A stretch of DNA of 6,904 nt. Origin: Prevotellaceae bacterium UBA1746 (GTDB lineage Bacteria > Bacteroidota > Bacteroidia > Bacteroidales > Bacteroidaceae). Below, piece after piece: positions 1 through 5,558 of the stretch (position 1 is its first letter; every line of letters starts with the position of its first letter). The translations under genes and the position numbers were made by a program. The stretch is from assembly GCA_905369775.1 (NCBI GenBank), contig CAJPJR010000095.1:1-6904 (forward strand). Reading direction: 5' to 3'. Below the pieces are notes generated by a model. The model searched no databases, was not told where the DNA came from, and was given only the letters and a program-made list of their open reading frames with translations.

Positions 1-676
1 ACATATAGCCCAATCGGTCGCCGCGCAATTCCACGGGCGCCCCATTTTGCCCCTCAGCACGCAAGGTTCCGTGCACGATGAGACACGCTTCGGGATGAAA
101 ATACAATCGCGTACCCGCAGACAGCGTAAGTGTACGACCTTCTGCCACAACCAGGCTATCTAAAATGCGATAAGGTCGAGGGGCATTCCAGGTTGTATCT
201 CGTTCCACTCGCGCTCCTCTCAGGTTGATCACACTTTGCGTCGACGCTGTGAGCAACACTTGTTGTTCTGCTCCGTTTTCCAACAAGAACAACAGGCGAT
301 CTTCGAGTGGTGTCGGCGACGTGGCCGTTGAAGCCGGGGCATTGAGTTGCACAAACACGCGTAGGCTATCACCGCCGGCCAGTTCCGTAGCACCGGTCAC
401 TCCATTCGCCAGAAAAGTTCCGTCGACATTCACCATAAAAGGCGATTTCGCTCCACCGGCCAATCGAATGGCCGCAATGCGCAACGTCTTTTTCTGTGGG
501 TTGAAGACTTGAAAGGTGTACGTATTGGTCGCTTCACCCGCCAGAACGGTGTCGAGCGCCAACGTGTCGCGCTCCAAACGCAAACGCGCATCGGCAGAAG
601 TAGTATAACCCTCCTCGTTCAAACAAGAAGCGAGGAGGGCACACACGAATATCAGGAAAAGAGGAAGTGACTTCAC
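1..676 (-). CDS. Bacteroidales lipoprotein with probable beta-helix domain (partial, 3' end missing)
   Basis: My reading of the minus strand from a GTG at 676 gives 225 codons without a stop, running off the left edge. The N-terminus MKSLPLFLIFVCALLASC is a lipoprotein signal peptide with lipobox L-A-S-C and lipidated Cys18. The following residues L-N-E-E include two acids, weakly recalling the acidic surface-export signal of Bacteroidetes lipoproteins. Residues about 30-150 look like beta-rich domains. From about 170, short strands with the pattern of 'LVVAEGRTLTLSAGTRLYF', then 'CLIVHGTLRAEG' and 'PVELRGDRL', look like the first rungs of a right-handed parallel beta-helix. From memory this closely resembles an uncharacterised Bacteroidales lipoprotein family of roughly 450-500 residues. 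GTG is chosen because no in-frame ATG lies between it and the upstream in-frame stop, and because it gives a complete signal peptide. It starts one base after the pepD stop, so it is probably co-transcribed and translationally coupled. Function is unknown; an outer-membrane location is inferred. Confidence 0.8.
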   Translation of the reverse strand, partial: MKSLPLFLIFVCALLASCLNEEGYTTSADARLRLERDTLALDTVLAGEATNTYTFQVFNPQKKTLRIAAIRLAGGAKSPFMVNVDGTFLANGVTGATELAGGDSLRVFVQLNAPASTATSPTPLEDRLLFLLENGAEQQVLLTASTQSVINLRGARVERDTTWNAPRPYRILDSLVVAEGRTLTLSAGTRLYFHPEACLIVHGTLRAEGQNGAPVELRGDRLGYM

Positions 677-677
677 C

Positions 678-2126
678 TTATTTCTCGGGTACGTTCTTCA
701 AAACATCGAGAAAATGATCCCATACCATTTGTACAGTGGGGATCAACAGGCGTTCGTCGGGCGAGTGCACGCCGCGCAAGGTGGGTCCGAAGCTCACCAT
801 GTCGAGATGGGGATATTTCTCACTGAAGAGTCCACATTCGAGACCGGCGTGGATGGCTCGCACGAGGGGTTCTTTGCCGAACAAGCGCTTGTAGCTGTCG
901 ACGCAAACCTTCAAGATCTCGCTCTTAGGGTTCATTTTCCAACCGGGATAGCCCTCATTGGTCACACACTTCGCGCCACCCAGTTCGAAAGCCGAACGAA
1001 CCACCGAAGCCATGTACTCCAGATTGCTGGCAACGCTCGAACGTTGCGACGTGGTGGCCACAATTTGGTTGCCGTGCTTGCGTACGCTCGCCAAATTGCT
1101 GGAAGTTTCAACCAAACCTTCGAGATCCTGACTCATGGCAAAGATACCATTGTGCACCACGCTGAGGCTCTTCAACAAGCGCTCCGCCTGTTCTTTGCAG
1201 ATGCAAGTCGGGGCGGCAGCCACCGGCTCAATTACGGCCGTCAGTTCAGGCTCGGTTGCAGAAAATTCGTCACGCACTTTCTCGACAAATGCTTGAAGTT
1301 CCTCTCCGAAAGTGGCAACATACGTTGTGGGCACGGCCACTGTGGCATGTGCCTCACGCGGAATGGCATTGTGCAGGCCTCCGGCTTGAATATCGCAAAG
1401 GCGCAGATCGGTTTTCTCGCTTTGTTCCAAGAGGAAACGCACCAACAGTTTGTTGGCATTCGCACGCTTTTTGTTGATGTCGTCACCCGAGTGTCCGCCG
1501 GTAAGGCCTTTCACCACGAGATTGAACGTCGAAAAGCCTTCGGGCAGCTTCTCTTCGTCTACGGTGTAAGTCGCTTCGGTGCGTACGCCCCCTGCGCAGC
1601 TCACAAAGAGCTGTCCTTCGTCTTCAGAATCCAGGTTGATCAGATAGTCTCCCGTCATGAATCCGGGTTTCATCTCGAAAGCCCCCGTCAATCCCGTTTC
1701 CTCGTCGCGCGTGAAGACGCATTCGATCGGTCCGTGCTCGATATCATTGGCTTTCAGCAACGCCATCTCCATGGCAATGCCGATACCGTCGTCGGCACCG
1801 AGCGTTGTACCCTTTGCCTTGAGCCAATCGCCGTCCACGTAGGTTTGAATGGCGTCGTTGTCAAAGTCAAATTCTACGTCTTTGTTCTTTTCGCAGACCA
1901 TGTCTTGGTGGCTCTGCAAAATCACGGTTTTGCGATTTTCGAAACCGGGTGTTCCGGGTTTGCGAATCAGGACGTTGCCGGCCTCGTCGACCAGCGTTTC
2001 AAGACCGAGATCCTCACCAAATTTGCGAAGGAACGCAGTTATCTTTTCCTCGCGCTTAGAAGGACGGGGAACTTGGTTGATTTGCGCGAAGCAATCGAAT
2101 ACAGATTGAGGCTTTAATTGTGCCAT
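678..2126 (-). CDS. pepD: Aminoacyl-histidine dipeptidase (cytosol non-specific dipeptidase, M20C)
   Basis: A 482-residue zinc dipeptidase of family M20C, close to the 485 residues of E. coli PepD. It cleaves Xaa-His and a broad range of other dipeptides in the cytoplasm, the last step in using imported peptides. The expected catalytic set is complete: H73 and D75 in SHQDM, D112 in LGADDG, E142 and E143 in RDEETG, D166 in INLDSE, H212 in GGHSGDD, and H454 in RGVHSPDE. With a constant offset of seven these match the known metal ligands (H80, D119, E150, D173, H461) and catalytic D82 and E149 of Vibrio/E. coli PepD, so the enzyme should be active with two metal ions. The lid domain lies around residues 190-390. 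No signal peptide is present. It is divergent from the small membrane protein gene and heads a probable two-gene unit with the downstream lipoprotein. The ATG at 2126 gives the normal family N-terminus. Confidence 0.96.
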   Translation of the reverse strand: MAQLKPQSVFDCFAQINQVPRPSKREEKITAFLRKFGEDLGLETLVDEAGNVLIRKPGTPGFENRKTVILQSHQDMVCEKNKDVEFDFDNDAIQTYVDGDWLKAKGTTLGADDGIGIAMEMALLKANDIEHGPIECVFTRDEETGLTGAFEMKPGFMTGDYLINLDSEDEGQLFVSCAGGVRTEATYTVDEEKLPEGFSTFNLVVKGLTGGHSGDDINKKRANANKLLVRFLLEQSEKTDLRLCDIQAGGLHNAIPREAHATVAVPTTYVATFGEELQAFVEKVRDEFSATEPELTAVIEPVAAAPTCICKEQAERLLKSLSVVHNGIFAMSQDLEGLVETSSNLASVRKHGNQIVATTSQRSSVASNLEYMASVVRSAFELGGAKCVTNEGYPGWKMNPKSEILKVCVDSYKRLFGKEPLVRAIHAGLECGLFSEKYPHLDMVSFGPTLRGVHSPDERLLIPTVQMVWDHFLDVLKNVPEK

Positions 2127-2138
2127 AGCTCACTACAT

Positions 2139-2165
2139 TGAAAGTAGAACAATAAAATGTGCAAA
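2139..2165 (-). promoter_or_regulatory. Possible weak promoter for pepD
   Basis: On the minus strand a TTTG (2165-2162) is followed after 15 bases by TACTTTCA (2146-2139), a partial match to the Bacteroidetes -7 box TAnnTTTG. The spacing is shorter than the usual 17-23 bases and the last two -7 positions differ, so this is a weak candidate. It would start transcription just upstream of the pepD ATG. No better minus-strand candidate with a -33 box was seen in the divergent region. Confidence 0.25.
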
Positions 2166-2168
2166 TCG

Positions 2169-2201
2169 TTTGTTGCAGACGAGGTCTTTGCACTATATTT
2201 G
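2169..2201 (+). promoter_or_regulatory. Bacteroidetes-type sigma-ABfr promoter for the small membrane protein/OmpH unit
   Basis: A -33 element TTTG (2169-2172) is followed by 21 bases and then TATATTTG (2194-2201), a perfect match to the Bacteroidetes -7 consensus TAnnTTTG at the usual spacing. Transcription would start around 2205-2208, giving a short leader of about 17-20 bases before the ATG at 2225. The leader (2202-2224) is A-rich and has no strong Shine-Dalgarno sequence, which is typical for the phylum. Confidence 0.8.
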
Positions 2202-2224
2202 CACCGCAAAAATAGAGAAAAGAT

Positions 2225-2446
2225 ATGGAACCTCTCTGGATACTCACATTAATTATTGTTGGAATCTCGGTCCTGTTGCTTTCTGTCGGCATCCTCATCA
2301 AAGGACGCTTCGTCAACACACACGTGAGCGGCAACAAAGCGCTCGAGAGCTGCGGAGTGCACTGCGCCTCCACCCAAGACGCCGAGCTGCGCACGAAGAA
2401 TCCACATGCCGTGAGCGAACATACTCACACAACCGACCGGGCATAA
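2225..2446 (+). CDS. Small single-pass membrane protein, conserved in Bacteroidales
   Basis: A 73-residue protein with a hydrophobic segment at about residues 4-25 (WILTLIIVGISVLLLSVGIL), followed by a positive K-G-R and a soluble tail. The tail begins RFVNTHVSGNKAL and continues with C43-GVH-C47 and STQDAE. From memory the segment 'NTHVSGNKAL..GV.C..(S/T)QD' is the signature of a short Bacteroidales family usually annotated only as a membrane or secreted protein. The C-terminus holds further histidines (H61, H66, H68). Charge distribution suggests the N-terminus is outside and the tail cytoplasmic, but this is inference. A distant likeness to the NqrM maturation factor (one membrane helix plus Cys-containing tail) is possible, but the NqrM CGGL-type motif is not present. 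It lies directly behind a strong promoter and 58 bases before the OmpH-like gene, with no terminator between them, so the two are probably co-transcribed. Function is unknown. Confidence 0.85.
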   Translation: MEPLWILTLIIVGISVLLLSVGILIKGRFVNTHVSGNKALESCGVHCASTQDAELRTKNPHAVSEHTHTTDRA

Positions 2447-2504
2447 CCCATCGCTTGGCTTCCTTCCCTTCGAATTTATCCATTTATTCCCCTAACGACC
2501 TGAT

Positions 2505-3113
2505 ATGAAAGCACCGTTTTCTTTCTTCTTCGTGGCTGCATTGATGATTTTGACGAGCTTGTCGGCTTGCAAAAAAGAAAAGAGCACCACCACTACTTCT
2601 AAAGCCGCCGCTCCCCTCGCTGACGCCCCGAACAAGCAACAAAACTCCCCCATTGCCTACGTGGAAGTGGACTCTCTGCTCACACAATACAAATTCTGCA
2701 CAGAGAACAAAGCGGCGCTCGAAGCCAAGAGCAAGCAATATCAATCGCAAGTGGCAGCTAAAATGGCACAAGTGCAAAAAGCCTACGCCGATTTCCAGCA
2801 GAAGATGCAAAGCGGCGCCTTCACCACACGCGAACAAGCCGAGGCTGCACAACTGCGCATCCAGAAAATGCAGCAAGAAGCCGCAAAACTGGAAGAACAA
2901 CTGCAAAAGCGCATGACTGCTGAGCAAGAGAAATTCAACAACACCCTTCGCGACAGTCTCCAATCCTTCCTCAAAGACTATAACAAGGAAATGGGCTACT
3001 CCATGATCGTCTCAAAACAAGGAGACAACGTGCTTTTTGCCGATCCCTCGCTCAATTTGACCAAAGCCGTCATCGAGGGAATGAACGAACGATACAAAGG
3101 CAAGAAGAAGTAA
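2505..3113 (+). CDS. OmpH/Skp-like periplasmic chaperone family lipoprotein
   Basis: A 202-residue protein of the OmpH/Skp family. Residues 1-22 form a lipoprotein signal peptide ending in the lipobox L-S-A-C, with lipidated Cys22. A Thr/Ser/Ala-rich linker follows (about 26-47). The OmpH domain opens with SPIAYVEVDSLLTQYKF (about 48-64), continues as a long Gln/Lys/Glu/Ala-rich coiled coil (about 65-155), and ends with a short beta-containing tail (GYSMIVSKQGDNVLFADP). Skp family members form jellyfish-shaped trimers that hold unfolded outer-membrane proteins in the periplasm. Here the lipid anchor would tether it to a membrane, and the basic KKEK after Cys22 argues against the acidic surface-export signal, so a periplasm-facing location is likely. 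A role as a true chaperone is inferred from the family. The gene follows the small membrane protein gene and is closed by a strong terminator. Confidence 0.9.
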   Translation: MKAPFSFFFVAALMILTSLSACKKEKSTTTTSKAAAPLADAPNKQQNSPIAYVEVDSLLTQYKFCTENKAALEAKSKQYQSQVAAKMAQVQKAYADFQQKMQSGAFTTREQAEAAQLRIQKMQQEAAKLEEQLQKRMTAEQEKFNNTLRDSLQSFLKDYNKEMGYSMIVSKQGDNVLFADPSLNLTKAVIEGMNERYKGKKK

Positions 3114-3135
3114 CGCCAACTTCCCTCCCCAATAC

Positions 3136-3176
3136 AACGGGCATTCGAGCACAGACGCTCGAATGCCCGTTTTTTT
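3136..3176 (+). terminator. Strong rho-independent terminator
   Basis: A perfect 14-bp stem (3137-3150 pairing with 3157-3170), extended to 15 by an outer A-T pair, encloses the six-base loop ACAGAC and runs into seven Ts (3170-3176). It lies 22 bases after the OmpH-like stop codon. On the opposite strand the stem is not followed by a T run, so it should work mainly for plus-strand transcripts. Confidence 0.95.
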
Positions 3177-3529
3177 GTAGTCATCTTCCACTTCATTTCC
3201 ACCTCTGTCCGATGAAAAAGAAGTACAAATACCTCACGCACAGGGCACTTAGTGGAACGCCGAGCCGGATCACTGCTCGTCGCCTCGCTCAGGCTCATCA
3301 CGACCACCACTTCATCGGAAAAACTTGGGGGCTTTCGTCGAAAAACAGGGAAGGAAACAACATTAGTCTCCCATTTTTCACCCGGGCATCTCCAAGTTTC
3401 ATGGCAACCTCTCCTTGGCTTCCGGCAAACTCCCCTCACCCGTCGCCCGTTCTCCCACCCTTGAATCGCCCCTTCGCAACTTTAATCAATTTCACCACGC
3501 CAAAGAGCGGCAAACCGGTTCAAAATACG
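3177..3529 (+). other. Intergenic stretch with no convincing gene
   Basis: Between the terminator and the nnrD promoter region I see no gene I can support. A plus-strand reading frame is open from an ATG at 3212 straight into nnrD, adding 110 residues. That stretch is low in hydrophobic blocks, rich in Pro/Ser/Thr/His/Arg, resembles no domain I know, and precedes the point where the conserved dehydratase domain starts. A minus-strand frame (about 3439 down to 2996) crosses the terminator and is equally unconvincing. I saw no tRNA fold, SRP, 6S or tmRNA landmark, and no long repeat. It could hold a small RNA or a decayed gene, but nothing in it proves either. Confidence 0.5.
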
Positions 3530-3537
3530 TATTTTTG
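3522..3537 (+). promoter_or_regulatory. -7 promoter box overlapping a 14-bp palindrome, just before nnrD
   Basis: TATTTTTG at 3530-3537 matches the Bacteroidetes -7 consensus TAnnTTTG. It ends only four bases before the ATG at 3542. It overlaps a perfect 14-bp palindrome, AAAATACGTATTTT (3522-3535). No TTTG is found at the normal -33 distance, so the promoter call rests on the -7 box alone. If used, transcription would begin at or within a few bases of the start codon. The palindrome could be an operator, but a chance AT-rich palindrome is also possible. Confidence 0.5.
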
Positions 3538-3541
3538 CAAC

Positions 3542-4447
3542 ATGAACACAAGCAATGCGGAAATCATCACGCACCAATGGTTCGCCGGCAAGTGGAAACC
3601 ACGCCCCGCCGACGGACACAAAGGTACGTTCGGGCATCTTCTCCTCATCGCCGGTCACGAAGGTATGATCGGCGCTGCAGTGCTTGCCGCTCGTTCCGCG
3701 CTTCGCAGTGGAGTTGGAAAAGTCACAGTGCACATCCCACGGTGTGGTCGCGACGTTCTGCAAGTGGCCGTGCCGGAAGCCGTTTTGCAAGTCGACGAAA
3801 GCTCCGAGTCCTGCTGGAGTTCGCTCATCGATCTCACCGGTTTCACCGCAGTGGCCGTAGGTCCCGGACTGGGCACTGACGGCGAAACAGCCTTTGCTTT
3901 GCGCACTCTGCTCAAAGCCCTGTTGGAACGCGAGACAGCCGGGATGCCGCTCCCGCTCATTCTCGATGCCGACGCCCTGAATCTCCTGGCAACCGACTAC
4001 CAATTGCTCTCTTTGGTTCCCCCCCACAGCCTACTCACTCCCCACCTCGGAGAGATGCGACGCCTATGCCGGGCTTTGGATCTGCCGTGCGAAGAGCTTG
4101 CCGATTTGCAGGTCGCCGCACGCATGCTGTCCGATTCACTCCGACTCAACCTGCTGCTCAAAGATCACATTCCTCACCTCTTCATTCCGGAAGGCAGACT
4201 GCTCGTGGCCGAGGGGGGAGGCAATAGTGCCTTAGCCAAGGCCGGTAGCGGCGATGTGCTCACCGGATTGATCGGAGGGCTCGCCGCGCAAGGATATCTT
4301 CCGGAAGAAGCCGCAGGATTGGGCGTCTGTCTGCACCGCGAAGCCGGAAAAATTGCCGAAGCTCGTCATTCCGCCCCTGCCACGGTGGCCTCTGACTTAG
4401 TGGATGCCGTCGGTCAAGCTTTTCTCCACCTTCTTCCCCCACACTGA
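3542..4447 (+). CDS. nnrD: ADP-dependent (S)-NAD(P)H-hydrate dehydratase (stand-alone YjeF C-terminal domain)
   Basis: A 301-residue enzyme of the ribokinase-like carbohydrate-kinase fold that converts hydrated, inactive NADHX/NADPHX back to NAD(P)H using ADP. Visible motifs are HKGTFGHLLLIAG (26-38), GAAVLAARSALRSGVGKVTV (44-63), the nucleotide-site GPGLG (107-111), LILDADALNLL (139-149), LLTPHLGEM (164-172), and GGGNSALAKAGSGDVLTG (225-242) with catalytic D238. An upstream in-frame ATG at 3212 would add 110 residues without recognisable domain content. The ATG at 3542 is preferred because the family N-terminus begins here and a -7 promoter box sits immediately upstream. Many bacteria, including Bacteroides as I recall, fuse this domain behind an NAD(P)HX epimerase domain. 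That domain is absent here, and the 110-residue extension is far too short and dissimilar to be it. It is the first gene of a probable operon, 3 bases before the DUF4831 gene. Confidence 0.93.
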   Translation: MNTSNAEIITHQWFAGKWKPRPADGHKGTFGHLLLIAGHEGMIGAAVLAARSALRSGVGKVTVHIPRCGRDVLQVAVPEAVLQVDESSESCWSSLIDLTGFTAVAVGPGLGTDGETAFALRTLLKALLERETAGMPLPLILDADALNLLATDYQLLSLVPPHSLLTPHLGEMRRLCRALDLPCEELADLQVAARMLSDSLRLNLLLKDHIPHLFIPEGRLLVAEGGGNSALAKAGSGDVLTGLIGGLAAQGYLPEEAAGLGVCLHREAGKIAEARHSAPATVASDLVDAVGQAFLHLLPPH

Positions 4448-4450
4448 ACC

Positions 4451-5545
4451 ATGTCTACACATTCCCTCAGCCGTTTCGCCCTATTCCTCAGCCTCTTTGC
4501 CGCCGCGGCACCAACAGTTTCGGCACAAACAGCCGTGGCTCCTTATCGCCCTGGCCTCACTGCCGAAGGCATCACGTATCACTTGCCTCTCACCGGCCTG
4601 CATCTCACCGTGCAAACCCGCTGTCGACATTATGTGCCCGGCGAATACGCGGCTTACGCGCGTGCCCTACTCGATCGCAAGGACGTGATGCTCAATGCGT
4701 TCGACACCTGGACACTGGAAGGGGTGAAGGTAGATGCCTTTGGCACGCCCGACAGCACGGCGGCCTACACCATTCGGCTCGATCACCGCACTTCTGCCCC
4801 GCTCGTGACGCTGTCGCCTGAGGGTCTCCTCCTCGCAGTGAACGCCGAAGCCGCGCAACCGGCAGCACTGTCGCAACCCGGCGTGCGCACCATCGCCACG
4901 CCGTCGCTCAACGCCGACCGTTACAAAACCCCCGACATGCTCCGCGCCGGCAGCACCGCACGACGCGCAGAGCTGGCCGCCGCAGAGATTTTCGACATCC
5001 GCGAAAACCGAAATCAACTCATCAAGGGACAAGCAGATTTCAACCCCAAAGACGGCGAACAACTGAAAACCATGCTGGCACAGCTCGACGAACGCGAAAA
5101 AGCCCTCACTTCTCTCTTCGTCGGCACGTATACCGAAGAGGAACGCACCTTCACCTTCGATTACCTGCCCCGACGTACGGAACAGGGACGCGTACTGTTC
5201 CGCTTTTCGAAATACCTCGGCATAGTTGACCCCGACGATGCAGCAGGTATGCCCGTCACCCTCACGGTAGAAGACCTGCAAAACATTCGTCCTGCCTACG
5301 ACGACGGCAAACCCAAGAAGAAAAAAGACCAAGAAGACCTGCGCTATCGTGTGCCGGGCGAAGCAAAAGTGCACGTTGCCCTGGGCGACGAGACACTTTA
5401 CGAAGCAAATATTCCCATGGCGCAATTCGGTAGGACAGAACATCTTGGAGGAACTTTATTCAACAAGAAATTCAACACAAAGGTTTGGTTATCGCCCACA
5501 ACAGGCAACGTAGAGAAAATAGAACTCGACCAAACAGACAAATAA
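4451..5545 (+). CDS. Secreted DUF4831 family protein
   Basis: A 364-residue exported protein with a signal peptide ending in PTVSA, probable cleavage after residue 26 (VSA|QT), and no lipobox. The body resembles DUF4831 as I know it from Bacteroidales. Recognisable conserved stretches are ITYHLPLTGLHLTVQ (about 42-56), YVPGEYAAYARALL, DSTAAYTIRLDHRTSAPLVTLS, EGLLLAVNAEA, IRENRNQLIKGQADFNPKDG (about 183-202), MLAQLDEREKALTSLFVGT, and RVLFRFSKYLGIVDPDD followed by VTLTVEDL. Length matches the family. Beta-rich composition suggests a periplasmic or outer-membrane-associated protein. A Lys/Asp-rich patch (PKKKKDQED) lies at about 284-292. The molecular function of the family is not known to me. 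It lies 3 bases after nnrD and 13 bases before queA, so the three are almost certainly co-transcribed, but their known roles give no obvious clue to its job. Confidence 0.88.
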   Translation: MSTHSLSRFALFLSLFAAAAPTVSAQTAVAPYRPGLTAEGITYHLPLTGLHLTVQTRCRHYVPGEYAAYARALLDRKDVMLNAFDTWTLEGVKVDAFGTPDSTAAYTIRLDHRTSAPLVTLSPEGLLLAVNAEAAQPAALSQPGVRTIATPSLNADRYKTPDMLRAGSTARRAELAAAEIFDIRENRNQLIKGQADFNPKDGEQLKTMLAQLDEREKALTSLFVGTYTEEERTFTFDYLPRRTEQGRVLFRFSKYLGIVDPDDAAGMPVTLTVEDLQNIRPAYDDGKPKKKKDQEDLRYRVPGEAKVHVALGDETLYEANIPMAQFGRTEHLGGTLFNKKFNTKVWLSPTTGNVEKIELDQTDK

Positions 5546-5558
5546 TAGTAGGCGCCAC

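Noticed and set aside
225..512. A 95-codon plus-strand open frame near the left edge
   Set aside because: It lies antisense to the GTG-started lipoprotein, which has a signal peptide, lipobox and family-like strands.
714..2117. A 467-codon open frame on the plus strand, opposite pepD
   Set aside because: It is entirely antisense to a gene with a complete M20C active-site set. Its translation shows no domain and has a composition expected from reading biased codons backwards.
2207..2214. A second -7-like box, TATTTTTG, on the minus strand upstream of pepD
   Set aside because: It matches TAnnTTTG, but no TTTG is at the -33 distance, and it lies about 80 bases from the pepD start, within the leader region of the opposite gene.
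2454..2463. The 10-base string CTTGGCTTCC, repeated at 3414-3423
   Set aside because: A single 10-base match in a pyrimidine-rich context is expected by chance, and the flanks do not match.
3262..3296. A possible hairpin GAGCC...GGCTC in the gene-poor gap
   Set aside because: There are only five pairs around a 25-base loop, with no supporting T tract or conserved RNA landmark.
3212..3541. An N-terminal extension of 110 residues on nnrD from the ATG at 3212
   Set aside because: The stretch resembles no domain, is too short to be the epimerase, and a promoter -7 box lies between it and the conserved start at 3542.
4667..5443. A 258-codon minus-strand open frame opposite the DUF4831 gene
   Set aside because: It is an antisense shadow with no recognisable motif, while the plus strand has a signal peptide and family motifs throughout.
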